Assembly (NCBI RefSeq): GCF_031085295.1
Contig: NZ_JAVFWO010000001.1
Span: 520,400 to 584,399 of the forward strand
Length of the DNA: 64,000 nt
Origin: Microbacterium psychrotolerans
GTDB lineage: Bacteria; Actinomycetota; Actinomycetes; Actinomycetales; Microbacteriaceae
Direction of reading: 5' to 3'
A program made the translations under genes and the position numbers. The notes beneath the pieces were generated by a model. It did not search any database and was not told the DNA's origin. It saw only the letters and a program-made list of their open reading frames with translations. Positions 1 through 7,991 of the stretch are shown here, one piece after another. How positions within the stretch are numbered: the first letter of the stretch is position 1; each line of letters starts with the position of its first letter.

Positions 1-1
1 C

Positions 2-352
2 GACACGGTGCTCGCGCTGCCGATCGAAGGCTGCGACGAGCTGCGCGCCGCCTTCATTCCGCACGCCGCCGAGGCGCTGGCGTTCGCACGCGCGGCGCAC
101 GAGCGGTACCGCAAGGAGGCTTCGCACAGCACGGGCACGGCGTACCGCGCGTATGCGGGCGCGATCGCCGAGCACGAACGGCAGGTCGGGCGTCGTGCGC
201 ATTCGTTCGAGCTGAACGTGCAGGTGCTGCCGCTGAGTCAGCGCGGCGTGTGGTGGATCGGATCCCTCACCGTGGCGGTCACGGACGGGCTGCGGGGGGA
301 TGTCGCAGCCTTCGACACCGCCATCCACCCGATCATCGCCGAGCTGGCGTAG
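2..352 (+). CDS. hypothetical protein, 5' end outside the window
   Basis: An open frame runs from the first bases of the window to a TAG at 352, so only the C-terminal ~116 residues are visible. A GTG at 8 is in frame, but the frame is open upstream of it, so I treat the gene as truncated by the window edge rather than starting there. The visible part has an Ala/Arg/His-rich helical stretch followed by a more hydrophobic segment containing VWWIGSLTVAV and ends in IIAELA. I do not recognise the family. Its stop lies 9 bases from the stop of the convergent gene at 362-715, with no room for a separate terminator. Confidence 0.6.
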   Translation, partial: DTVLALPIEGCDELRAAFIPHAAEALAFARAAHERYRKEASHSTGTAYRAYAGAIAEHERQVGRRAHSFELNVQVLPLSQRGVWWIGSLTVAVTDGLRGDVAAFDTAIHPIIAELA

Positions 353-361
353 CGCGCGGCG

Positions 362-715
362 TCAGTGCGCGGAGCCGTGGCCGTTGGTGCCGGGCTCCGG
401 GTCGACGTGCACCGACGAGTGGCCGACGGCGACCTCGTGGGTGTGACGGCGCGAGCGGCGGTCGAAGATCAGCGCCACGATGCCGCCCAGCGCGAGTCCG
501 ATGGGAGCGCAGATCAGCACGAGGAACCCGAACACCTGACCCTGCGTGTACTCGACGCCGGTGTTGGGGCTGGCCTCGGCCGTGCCGTTGAAGGCGAAGG
601 TGAGGATCATCGCGACCAGTACGCCGAGCGCTGCGCCGAGGACGAGGAACACCGAGATCTTCGGCGCACGACGTACGCGCACGGTCTCGATGTGGTCCTG
701 GCTGTGCTCGGGCAT
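362..715 (-). CDS. small two-segment membrane protein
   Basis: A 117-residue protein with a charged N-terminus (about residues 1-18), one hydrophobic segment at about 20-43, a short extracytoplasmic stretch with NTGVEYTQG, a second hydrophobic segment at about 62-85, and a His-rich hydrophilic tail. Function is not recognisable from sequence. On the minus strand GACAAT lies six bases before the ATG, which resembles the leaderless promoters of neighbouring genes with one deviation from TANNNT; there is no Shine-Dalgarno match. It is monocistronic between a convergent gene and the minus-strand gene at 869-1237. Confidence 0.6.
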   Translation of the reverse strand: MPEHSQDHIETVRVRRAPKISVFLVLGAALGVLVAMILTFAFNGTAEASPNTGVEYTQGQVFGFLVLICAPIGLALGGIVALIFDRRSRRHTHEVAVGHSSVHVDPEPGTNGHGSAH

Positions 716-868
716 GCGTACATTGTCCCACTCGGCGCCCCGGTTCGCGCCGGGGGCGAGAAAGCCGGCACGCAGCCGATCGGGTGCTGAGCGCTCGTGG
801 AGGACGACGGGGCATGCCGTCTCCCCGCCACCGGTGCCGACTGACCTCGTCGAACGGGACGTGCTCGC

Positions 869-1237
869 TCAAGGACGCACGGGCAGCAGGTCCGAGATGT
901 CGGCGCGCGTGCCCGAGGCGCTGATGCGGCCGGCGGTTGCGGCATCCGTCCACCGCTCGGCGCCCGTGGCGAGGGCGATCCAGGTGGCGGGGTCGGTCTC
1001 GACGACGTTCGGCGGTGTGCCACGCGTATGGCGCGGCCCCTCGATCACCTGGACCGCGCCGAACGGCGGCACCCGCACCTCGACCGAGTTGCCCGGCGCC
1101 TTCTCGGCGAGCAGCTGCAGCAGGTAGCGCACGGCGGTCGCGTTGTCGGTGCGGGCGGGCGGGACGGATGCCGCGTCCGCCGCCGCGACCGCGCTCAGGG
1201 CGGCGCGGCCTTCGTCGGTCGAGATCTTGCGGGCCAC
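869..1237 (-). CDS. sterol carrier family protein (bacterial SCP-like)
   Basis: A 122-residue protein resembling the actinobacterial sterol-carrier-like family that is commonly found beside purine genes. It starts MARKISTDEG, contains the conserved-looking VEVRVPPFGAVQVIEGP block around residues 50-70 and a TWIALATG segment, and ends shortly after. The family has a small alpha/beta lipid-binding-type fold; a ligand is not known for the actinobacterial members. The GTG start at 1237 has TACGGT (complement of 1244-1249) exactly six bases upstream and no Shine-Dalgarno, indicating a leaderless mRNA. The gene is divergent from purD with only 59 bases between the two start codons, so the promoters lie back to back. 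Confidence 0.7.
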   Translation of the reverse strand: MARKISTDEGRAALSAVAAADAASVPPARTDNATAVRYLLQLLAEKAPGNSVEVRVPPFGAVQVIEGPRHTRGTPPNVVETDPATWIALATGAERWTDAATAGRISASGTRADISDLLPVRP

Positions 1238-1296
1238 GCCTCCACCGTACGCCGAGCGCCCGAAACCCGGCGGGACGCGTCGGTAGGCTGGAGCGC

Positions 1297-2571
1297 GTGA
1301 AGATCCTGGTTCTCGGCTCGGGCGCGCGGGAGCACGCCATCATCCTGGCGCTGCGGTCGGAGGAGACCGAGCACGAGATCTTCGCGGCTCCCGGCAACGC
1401 CGGCATCGGGCAGGACGCGCAGCTCGTCGCCCTCGACGTGAACGATCCCGCGGCCGTCACCGTCTTCGCCAACGAGAACAACATCGACCTCGTCGTGATC
1501 GGCCCCGAGGCGCCGCTGGTCGCGGGCGTCGCCGATGCGGTGCGCGAGCATGGCATCCCGGTCTTCGGGCCCGGCAGGGCGGCCGCGCAGCTGGAGGGGT
1601 CGAAGGCGTTCGCCAAGCGCGTCATGGACGCCGCGGGTGTGCCGACCGGGCGCGCGAAGCGGGCAGCGAGCCGCGCCGAGGTCGAGGCGGCGTTCGACGA
1701 GCTCGGCGCCCCGCACGTCGTCAAGGCCGACGGGCTCGCCGCAGGCAAGGGCGTCATCGTCACATCCGACCGGGCAGCGGCCCTGGCGCATGCCGACGAG
1801 TACCTGCCGTCCGGTCCTGTCCTCATCGAGGAGTTCCTGGCCGGCCCCGAGGTCTCGCTCTTCTTCCTCAGCGACGGCGACCACGTGCTGCCGCTCAGCC
1901 CCGCCCAGGACTACAAGCGCCTGCTCGACGGCGACGAAGGCCCCAACACCGGGGGCATGGGCGCGTACTCGCCGCTGCCGTGGCTCGACGGCCGATTCGG
2001 CAGCGAGCGCGAGTTCGTCGAGCTCGTCACGCGCGACGTCGCCGAGCCCGTCATCCGTCAGCTGGATGCCGAGGGCACGCCGTTCATCGGCCTGCTCTAC
2101 GCCGGCCTCATCCTGACCGACGACGGGGTGAAGGTCATCGAGTTCAACGCCCGCTTCGGCGACCCCGAGACGCAGGTCGTGCTGCCCCGGCTCGTGGACC
2201 CGCTGTCGGAGCTGCTGCTGGCCGCGGCATCCGGGCATCTGGAGGACCTTCCGCTGCCCGCGTTCGCCAACGATGTCGCCGTGACCGTGGTGCTCGCGAG
2301 TGAGGGCTACCCCGCCGCGCCGGTGACCGGCCGGGCCTTGTCGGGCCTGCGTGAGGCGGAAGCGGTGGCGGGAGTCCACCTCGCTCACGCGGCCACCGCC
2401 GAGACCGACGGCGGACTCGTCGCCACCGGCGGCCGCGTGCTCAACGTCGTGGGTGTCGGAACGACTTTCGCTGAAGCCCGCGAGCGCGTCTACCGCGCGC
2501 TCGGCGAGATCCGGCTCGACGGCGGCCAGCACCGCACCGACATCGCAGCCCGGGTCGCCGAAGGGCTCTGA
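1297..2571 (+). CDS. purD: phosphoribosylamine-glycine ligase
   Basis: GAR synthetase, the ATP-dependent ligase joining 5-phosphoribosylamine and glycine in step 2 of de novo purine synthesis (cytosolic). The 424-residue length is normal. Visible family features are the N-terminal LVLGSGAREHA (residues 4-14), the ATP-grasp segment VVKADGLAAGKGV (~143-155), AQDYKRLLDGDEGPNTGG (~203-220) and EFNARFGDPETQ (~284-295), which carries metal/ATP ligands. The open frame extends upstream to 937, but that part is antisense to the sterol-carrier gene. The GTG at 1297 begins MKILVLGSG and is preceded by TAGGCT at 1284-1289 with a 7-base gap, so the mRNA is probably leaderless. Other pur genes in the window are far away. 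Confidence 0.97.
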   Translation: MKILVLGSGAREHAIILALRSEETEHEIFAAPGNAGIGQDAQLVALDVNDPAAVTVFANENNIDLVVIGPEAPLVAGVADAVREHGIPVFGPGRAAAQLEGSKAFAKRVMDAAGVPTGRAKRAASRAEVEAAFDELGAPHVVKADGLAAGKGVIVTSDRAAALAHADEYLPSGPVLIEEFLAGPEVSLFFLSDGDHVLPLSPAQDYKRLLDGDEGPNTGGMGAYSPLPWLDGRFGSEREFVELVTRDVAEPVIRQLDAEGTPFIGLLYAGLILTDDGVKVIEFNARFGDPETQVVLPRLVDPLSELLLAAASGHLEDLPLPAFANDVAVTVVLASEGYPAAPVTGRALSGLREAEAVAGVHLAHAATAETDGGLVATGGRVLNVVGVGTTFAEARERVYRALGEIRLDGGQHRTDIAARVAEGL

Positions 2572-2736
2572 CGCCAGACGAGACCCCGGACCCGGGTCAG
2601 CGATCCGATCCGGATCGGCAGGGCGGCCGTCTCCGCAGGCGCGAGCAGTCCCGGCCCCGTGAAGCCGACCCGTCGTCCGCGATCCGACTCCACAGCGGGT
2701 CGCGGCTGACGCCCGAGCTCACCCGCCCGGGGCCGG
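2572..2736. other. convergent intergenic region with palindromes
   Basis: This lies between the stops of purD and the desaturase. It contains the 10-bp palindrome GACCCGGGTC at 2589-2598 and the 14-bp palindrome CCGATCCGGATCGG at 2605-2618. Neither has a T-run, but both could terminate transcription from either side. No gene is supported here. Confidence 0.35.
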
Positions 2737-3831
2737 TCAGACCGCCTGCCGTTGCTGCAGCAGGGGGCATTCGAACGGGTCGCGCTCGCCGAGCCCGACG
2801 CGATTGATGTAGCGCGTGACGATCCGGTAGGACTCCCATAGGCCCGTCTCGGTGTAACGCACGTCGTGGGCGGCGCAGTAGTCCCTGATCGTCCGGGACG
2901 CCTTCCTCAGGTGCGGGCGCGGCATCGACGGGAACAGGTGATGCTCGATCTGGTAGTTCAGCCCGCCCATCACGACGTCGAGGAACCTGCTCCCGCGGAC
3001 GTTCCGGCTCATCAGCACCTGCCGGCGCAGGAAGTCGACCTTCACCTCGGCCGGGACCAGCGGCATCCCCTTGTGGTTGGGGGCGAACGACATGCCCATG
3101 TAGACGCCGAACAGTCCGAGCTGCACGGCGAGGAAGGCGGCCGCGATCCCCGGTGAGAGCACGAGGAACACCAGCGCGAGGTACCCGCCGATCCGCACGG
3201 TGAGGAAGACGATCTCGACGCTGCGCCGACGCAGCGGCTCTCGGGACACCACCCTGCGCACGCTCGACGCGTGCAGCGACAGCCCCTCCAGCAGGAGGAT
3301 CGGGAAGAAGAACATCCCCTGGTGCGCCATGACCCACGCCAGCATGGGGCCGTACTGCTTTGCGCGCTGCTCCACCTGATCGGGGGTGAACGACACGACC
3401 GGCAGCTCGATGTCGGGGTCTGAGCCGATCTTGTTGGGATTGGCATGGTGGCGGGTGTGCTTGTGCTGCCACCAGCCGTAGCTCATCCCGACCAGCAGGT
3501 TGCCGAGCACCATCGACGTCCAGTCGTTCCACCGGCCAGAGACGAAGATCTGCCGATGCGCGGCATCATGCCCGAGCATGGCGATCTGCGTGAACAGGAT
3601 CGCCAGCCCCGCAGCCATGAACAGCTGCCACCAGGTGTCGCCGATCATGACGAAGGCGGCCAGGGCCGCACCGAGCACGACGACCGCTCCGACGAGCTTG
3701 GTCCAGTAGTACCCGTATCGGCGGCGCATGAGGCCGCTCGAGCCGACGATCTTCGCGAGGTCGGTGAAGTCGTTGCCCGGACGATTTCGGGCGACGGTGG
3801 CGCGAACGCCCCCGGAGGTCTGGTCGGTCAT
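2737..3831 (-). CDS. membrane acyl-lipid/acyl-CoA fatty acid desaturase (paralogue 1)
   Basis: Integral-membrane di-iron desaturase that introduces a double bond into an acyl chain. All three histidine boxes are present in the 364-residue protein: HDAAH at 88-92, HKHTRHH at 123-129 and QIEHH at 294-298, separated by paired hydrophobic segments at roughly 46-85 and 200-255. The frame is open to 3861, but the ATG at 3831 (MTDQTSGG) has GAGGAA just upstream and fits the family better. It is closely related to the plus-strand gene ending at 46360: both share GHDAAHRQI/AHEAAHRQI, RHHANPN, APNHKGMP and a C-terminal RVGL-RDPF block. Regiospecificity cannot be read from sequence. It may adjust membrane fluidity. 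Confidence 0.9.
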   Translation of the reverse strand: MTDQTSGGVRATVARNRPGNDFTDLAKIVGSSGLMRRRYGYYWTKLVGAVVVLGAALAAFVMIGDTWWQLFMAAGLAILFTQIAMLGHDAAHRQIFVSGRWNDWTSMVLGNLLVGMSYGWWQHKHTRHHANPNKIGSDPDIELPVVSFTPDQVEQRAKQYGPMLAWVMAHQGMFFFPILLLEGLSLHASSVRRVVSREPLRRRSVEIVFLTVRIGGYLALVFLVLSPGIAAAFLAVQLGLFGVYMGMSFAPNHKGMPLVPAEVKVDFLRRQVLMSRNVRGSRFLDVVMGGLNYQIEHHLFPSMPRPHLRKASRTIRDYCAAHDVRYTETGLWESYRIVTRYINRVGLGERDPFECPLLQQRQAV

Positions 3832-3961
3832 TTCCTCGTCCCCGCTCCTTCGCTCGCGCACGTGCGCGATGCGTGGATGTCGGGGTCCGGGACGTCCCTT
3901 TTGTTCAGGCTACGCCGATGTCATGCGCTGCGGCAGTACTTGGGCGAGTTCACAGGCAGGG

Positions 3962-4120
3962 TCAGGTCTGGCGGCGGATGAAGCGCATCAGCCAGGCGAT
4001 CACCGCGATGATGATGATCACGAGGCCGATCCACAGCAGGAACTTCGCCGCCTCGATGAACACGCCCAGCAGCAGCAGGACGATTCCGACGATGAGCAGG
4101 ATCACTGCGAGTCCGGTCAT
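3962..4120 (-). CDS. 52-residue single/double-pass membrane peptide
   Basis: A small protein (MTGLAVILLIVG to FIRRQT) that is almost entirely hydrophobic from residue 3 to 45, with a central GVFIEAAKF break and a positively charged C-terminus WLMRFIRRQT, consistent with a hairpin or single helix with the C-terminus in the cytoplasm. It resembles the short DUF6131-type hypothetical membrane proteins of actinobacteria, but I cannot confirm membership. It lies alone between the desaturase and the divergent siderophore-interacting protein gene. It would be missed by a 60-residue cutoff. Confidence 0.55.
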   Translation of the reverse strand: MTGLAVILLIVGIVLLLLGVFIEAAKFLLWIGLVIIIIAVIAWLMRFIRRQT

Positions 4121-4288
4121 GCTCTGATCCTGGCCCACCACCGTGCGCTCACCAATGGGTTGACAAAGGCGGCGCAACCGCGCAAAGGCGCCGTGACGCG
4201 TCTCCCGGCGTCGCGATCCGCGCCGATCGCGTCCGGCACGTGGTTGGCTGGGACGGCGGAACTCGCCCGCGAGCGTGAGGAGACAGAC

Positions 4289-5182
4289 ATGACGGATGCC
4301 CCGATACCGACGCCTGGGGCGGCGAGCGCGCCCGGCGCCGCGCCGGCCTCCCCGTTCTTCCGCGCCGGCGGCCGCAACCGCTTCACAGCTCGCCGCGCCC
4401 GGGTCGTCTCGGTCGAGCAGGTCGCACCGGTGCTGCTGCGGGTGCGCGTGACCGGTCCAGAGTTCGCCGACTTCGCCAGCGGCGGACCCGCCGACCATGT
4501 GCGGGTGTTCTTCCCGGATCCCGAGACCGGCGAGCTGATCGCGCCGACGGCCGCAGGCCCGGGCGAGGACGGCATCGTGCGGCCGGACGCGCCCATGCAC
4601 GCGCGCGACTTCACTCCGCTCCGCGTCACCGCAGCGGGCGACGAGGTGACGGTGGACCTGGACTTCTACCTGCACCCCTCGCCGGGCCCCGCGTCCCGCT
4701 GGGCCGGCGAGGCGGGGGCCGGTGACGAGCTCGTGATCGTCGGCCCGCGCGGTTCGCGGGGCGCACCGCAGGGCGCGGCGCGCCTGGTGCTCGTGTGCGA
4801 CGAGACGGCGCTGCCCTCGGCCACGCGGTGGGCGGCGGAGGTGCCCGCCGCCACGTCCGTCGATCTCGTCGCCGTCACCGCGGACGACGGGTCGTGGGTG
4901 GGCCCGTACATCGCCGAGACCTCCGGGCGCGACGACGTGACCGTGCACCGCCTCGCCGCCGGCGACCCCGAGGCACTGGTCGCGGCGATCGATGCGGTGG
5001 GCGTGGACGCCTCGACCTTCGTGTTCGCGGCGGGTGAGGCATCCGCTCTCATTCCCCTCCGCCGCCACCTGCGCCGCACGCTCGCGCTGCCGGCCGAGCA
5101 GGTTGCGCTCAGCGGTTATTGGAAGCGCGGCACATCGGGCTTCGATCACCACGCGCCGATCGATCCGTCCGACCCGGACTGA
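4289..5182 (+). CDS. siderophore-interacting protein (FAD-binding ferric reductase)
   Basis: A 297-residue member of the SIP/ViuB family: an N-terminal FAD-binding beta-barrel (about residues 32-150, with RARVVSVEQVAPVLLRVRVTG and the flavin-binding-like ARDFTPLRV) and a C-terminal NAD(P)H-type lobe ending in the family hallmark GYWKRGTSGFDHH. Such proteins reduce ferric siderophores in the cytosol to release iron. The first ~30 residues are an Ala/Pro-rich linker. The ATG at 4289 is chosen over upstream in-frame codons because coding-like sequence starts there; a weak GTGAGGAGAC precedes it. No siderophore transporter is adjacent, and I see no clear DtxR/IdeR box upstream. Confidence 0.88.
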   Translation: MTDAPIPTPGAASAPGAAPASPFFRAGGRNRFTARRARVVSVEQVAPVLLRVRVTGPEFADFASGGPADHVRVFFPDPETGELIAPTAAGPGEDGIVRPDAPMHARDFTPLRVTAAGDEVTVDLDFYLHPSPGPASRWAGEAGAGDELVIVGPRGSRGAPQGAARLVLVCDETALPSATRWAAEVPAATSVDLVAVTADDGSWVGPYIAETSGRDDVTVHRLAAGDPEALVAAIDAVGVDASTFVFAAGEASALIPLRRHLRRTLALPAEQVALSGYWKRGTSGFDHHAPIDPSDPD

Positions 5183-5194
5183 GCGCGGATGCCG

Positions 5195-5233
5195 CGTCTC
5201 ACGGAGCAGCGATCACGGCCGCTCCGCGAGACG
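5195..5233. terminator. convergent hairpin terminator
   Basis: The arms CGTCTCacGGAGC (5195-5207) and GCTCCgcGAGACG (5221-5233) pair at 12 of 13 positions with a 13-base loop. It lies between the convergent stops of the siderophore-interacting protein (5182) and the MFS transporter (5241), so it probably serves both strands. A GGATGCCG motif abuts its left side. Confidence 0.55.
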
Positions 5234-5240
5234 TCGACTG

Positions 5241-6818
5241 CTACTCGGCCGCGTCTGCGGCGTGCGCGGCCTGCCAGTTCTCGGTGGAAGTGGTCCGGGG
5301 GCGGCGCAGGAACATCACGACCACCACGCCGACCAGCATGACCGCGGCGGGGAGCAGGATCGCCTGCGCCATCGCCTGCGAGAAGCCGTCGACGACGAAG
5401 GGCGGCAGGGTTCCTCCGCCGAAGCCGCCGGTGGCCTCGGACGCTCCCGGCAGGTTCGCCTCGAGCCGAGCCTGCATGAACGCCGCGATGGAGGCGGAGC
5501 CGATCACCGAGCCGACCGTGCGCGTCGTGTTGTAGATGCCTGCGCCGGCTCCGGCCTGTCGGGGCGGCAGGTTGCGCGTCGCCGTCGTGGCGAGCGGACC
5601 CCACATGCCGGCGTTGCCGATGCCCATGAGCGCCGACGGCAGCAGGAACATCCAGATGGGGGTGTCGGTGTTCATCAGCGACGAGTACCAGAAGAGCGAC
5701 CCGGCGACGAGGAGCAGCCCGGGGACCAGCAGGAATCGCGGATCGGTCCGGTCGAGCAGACGACCGGCGAACGGCGCCAGCACGCCCGACAGCACCGCCA
5801 TCGGGATGAGCAGCAGGGCCGACTCGGTGGGCGTGAGACCGCGGGCGAGCTGGATGAAGAACATCAGCGGGAGCGACATGCTCGTCACCGTGAACCCCAC
5901 CAGCGAGATGGCGAGGTTCGAGACCGAGAAGTTGCGCTCGCGGAAGAGGGGCAGCGGCACGAGCGGTTCGCTCTTCGTGCGTGACTGCGTCCAGATGAAG
6001 AGCGCCATGACCGCGACACCGCCGGCGATCATCGCCCACACCCACGGCGCCCAGTCGTACTTCTCGCCCTCCTGCAGGCCGAACACGATGAGGAACAGGC
6101 CCACCGCGCTCAGCACGACGCCGACGATGTCGAAGCGGTGCGGGTGCGTCTCGAGCTTGGGCACGAGGATCCAGGCGAGCACGAACGCGATGATCCCGAC
6201 CGGGATGTTGATGAAGAAGATCCACTCCCACCCGAGCCCGTCGACCAGCAGGCCGCCGGCGAGCGGCCCGACGAGGGTCGCGACTCCCGCGGTCGCACCC
6301 CACAGGCCCATCGCGGCGCCGCGCCGGTTCGGCGGGAAGGTGCGGGTGATGACGGCCATCGTCTGCGGGGTCATGAGCGCGGCACCGAGCCCCTGCACCG
6401 CGCGGGCGATGATGAGCATCTCGAGCGTCCCCGAGAGCCCGCACCACAGTGACGCGAGCGTGAAGACCGAGAGGCCGATGAGGTAGATGTTCTTCGGGCC
6501 GAACCGGTCGCCGAGGCGCCCCGTGATGAGCAGCGGCACCGCGTAGGCGAGCAGGTACGCGGAGGTGACCCACACGACGTTGTCGAGGTTGTTGGTGTCG
6601 GGGTCGAGCGCCGCCTTGATGGCCGGGTTCGCGACCGACACGATCGTGGTGTCGACGAGGATCATGAAGAACCCGATGACGAGCGCCCAGAGGGCGGGCC
6701 ACGGGCTGCGCGGCTTGTGTCCGGCGGCGTACGCGCCGGTCGGCGGGTGAGCCGCCGATCCGGGTGCGGGGGCCGCACCCGTCGTGCGGGTGGCGTCGGG
6801 GGTGTTCGGGGTGGTCAC
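5241..6818 (-). CDS. MFS drug:H+ antiporter, DHA2 (EmrB/QacA) type
   Basis: A 525-residue transporter with about 14 hydrophobic segments. Conserved features include the motif-A-like GRLGDRFGPKNIYLIG (loop 2-3), GAALMTPQTMAVITRTFPPNRRGAAMG in the region of TM4-5, and LAGGLLVDGLGWEWIFFINIPVGI (motif C and TM6), all typical of EmrB/QacA multidrug exporters. The N-terminal ~30 residues are a Pro/Ala-rich cytoplasmic tail and the C-terminus ends in AAHAADAAE. It overlaps the upstream PadR gene by four bases (ATGA-type), so the two are translationally coupled and both should respond to the PadR ligand. Substrate is unknown. Confidence 0.92.
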   Translation of the reverse strand: MTTPNTPDATRTTGAAPAPGSAAHPPTGAYAAGHKPRSPWPALWALVIGFFMILVDTTIVSVANPAIKAALDPDTNNLDNVVWVTSAYLLAYAVPLLITGRLGDRFGPKNIYLIGLSVFTLASLWCGLSGTLEMLIIARAVQGLGAALMTPQTMAVITRTFPPNRRGAAMGLWGATAGVATLVGPLAGGLLVDGLGWEWIFFINIPVGIIAFVLAWILVPKLETHPHRFDIVGVVLSAVGLFLIVFGLQEGEKYDWAPWVWAMIAGGVAVMALFIWTQSRTKSEPLVPLPLFRERNFSVSNLAISLVGFTVTSMSLPLMFFIQLARGLTPTESALLLIPMAVLSGVLAPFAGRLLDRTDPRFLLVPGLLLVAGSLFWYSSLMNTDTPIWMFLLPSALMGIGNAGMWGPLATTATRNLPPRQAGAGAGIYNTTRTVGSVIGSASIAAFMQARLEANLPGASEATGGFGGGTLPPFVVDGFSQAMAQAILLPAAVMLVGVVVVMFLRRPRTTSTENWQAAHAADAAE

Positions 6819-7435
6819 TGGCGTGCTGCCTTTCGTTGGGCGAGATAGCGTTCCGACGGGGTTGCGTCGGGGCCCCAGGCGAAATCGGGATTCGCGATCC
6901 GCGGGATGGTTTCGTCCATCCAGGCGAGTTCCGCCCGCAGGAGCGCCAGTTCGCGCGAGATCTCGAGGAGGTACTGCTCCGGCACGCCCTTGTCGAGCGC
7001 GTGCCGGTGGCCGGCGGTGAGGGACTCGAGAGCCTCCGCGAGCGCCGTACGGCGATCACCCAACAGCGTGATCGCCTCGTCGCGCTCGAGGCCGTGGACC
7101 TCGGCGAGCGCCACGCGGAACTCGGCCGGCCGGTCGACGCGTGGCAGCTCGCGCCGCACCCATTCGAGGACCGCGGCGGCTCCGGCATCCGTCTGCGTAT
7201 AGGTGGTGCGCTCGGGACGATTGCCGTCGCGGTCGACGCCGACCTCGGCGATCAGTCCCGCCCGCTCGAGGCGGCCGACCGTGTGGTAGACCGTGCCGTT
7301 CGTGATGGTGACCAGGCGGTCGTCGCGGCGGAGGTGCATGAGCCGGATCATCTCGTACGGGTGCATGTCGCCCTCGCTGAGGAGCGCCAGCACGGCCACT
7401 CCGAGCGGGGTCAGCCGGGCGACGGCATTCGTCAC
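6815..7435 (-). CDS. PadR-family transcriptional repressor
   Basis: A 206-residue PadR regulator with an N-terminal winged helix: LGVAVLALLSEGDMHPYEMIRLMHLRRDD, NGTVYHTVGRLERAGLIAEVG and ERTTYTQTDAGAAAV, then a C-terminal helical dimerisation domain (Vir-like, ~120-205). The GTG at 7435 (MTNAVARLTPLG) is preferred to the GTG ten codons upstream because GGAGGAA lies seven bases before it and because the upstream codons fall inside the operator palindrome at 7456-7471. It is the first gene of a two-gene operon with the DHA2 exporter. Members of this family repress their own operon and are released by phenolics, drugs or other small molecules; the ligand here is unknown. Confidence 0.9.
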   Translation of the reverse strand: MTNAVARLTPLGVAVLALLSEGDMHPYEMIRLMHLRRDDRLVTITNGTVYHTVGRLERAGLIAEVGVDRDGNRPERTTYTQTDAGAAAVLEWVRRELPRVDRPAEFRVALAEVHGLERDEAITLLGDRRTALAEALESLTAGHRHALDKGVPEQYLLEISRELALLRAELAWMDETIPRIANPDFAWGPDATPSERYLAQRKAARQ

Positions 7436-7455
7436 GATGATTCCTCCATGTCGAT

Positions 7456-7471
7456 TAGTCCACATGGACTA
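7456..7471. promoter_or_regulatory. probable PadR operator over the -10 region
   Basis: A perfect 7-bp inverted repeat, TAGTCCA-CA-TGGACTA, lies 21-36 bases upstream of the PadR GTG. On the minus strand TATAGT (5/6 match to a -10) overlaps its promoter-distal arm, so bound repressor would block RNA polymerase. The site is read directly; the assignment to PadR is inferred from position. Confidence 0.7.
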
Positions 7472-7574
7472 TACGCCTCATCGAGCGCACTCGCATCCGC
7501 GTGAGGAGAAGAGGAGCACCACGCGGATGCCGCTTCCCTGGTGCGGTGTCGGGGGCGGGTCGTACGGTGAGGGC

Positions 7575-7928
7575 ATGGCAGACAAGGCCGCCGCGCGACG
7601 TGAGAAGTTCCCCGAGGCCTACGCGATCTTCGACCCGATCGTGGCGGAGTGGACAGCGCGCCCCGACGTCCAGCTCGGCGCGATGTTCGGTTCAGAGGGC
7701 TTGAACGTCCGCGGCAAGGTGTTCGCCTTCGTGACGTTCGCGGGCGAGCTGATGGTCAAGCTGCCCGAGAGCCGGGTCGGCGAGCTGGCGGAGGCGAACG
7801 AGGCGCGGCCCGCGGTCATGCGTGGTCGGCCCATGCGCGAGTGGGCGACGGTGGGGACGGATGCCGCGGAGCGCTGGGCTCCGCTCGTCGGCGAGGCGTT
7901 CGCGCACGTCGACACGATCACCCGCTGA
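7575..7928 (+). CDS. TfoX N-terminal domain protein
   Basis: A 117-residue stand-alone TfoX-N-like domain (PF04993 type), seen in QLGAMFGSEGLNVRGKVFAFVTFAGELMVKLPE and the C-terminal helical segment GRPMREWATVG. TfoX itself is the competence regulator of gammaproteobacteria, but short actinobacterial proteins with this domain have no proven role, so the name should not be read as a competence gene. The ATG at 7575 has TACGGT at 7563-7568 with a six-base gap and no Shine-Dalgarno, so the transcript is probably leaderless. An upstream extension of the frame is antisense to PadR and is rejected. Confidence 0.75.
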   Translation: MADKAAARREKFPEAYAIFDPIVAEWTARPDVQLGAMFGSEGLNVRGKVFAFVTFAGELMVKLPESRVGELAEANEARPAVMRGRPMREWATVGTDAAERWAPLVGEAFAHVDTITR

Positions 7929-7991
7929 CCCTCTTGCCTGCGTTCACGACGCCGGCCGGAGATCCGCGGGACCGACCGGGATAATGGACGG

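Noticed and set aside
5146..7188. A long minus-strand open frame overlapping the MFS and PadR genes in another frame
   Set aside because: It is a shadow of the two real genes; codon third-position GC supports the annotated frames.
7575..7928. Reading the TfoX-domain gene as evidence of a competence regulon linked to the GGATGCC motif
   Set aside because: Stand-alone TfoX-N proteins of actinobacteria have no shown competence role, and no com genes are nearby. The motif must be tested on its own.
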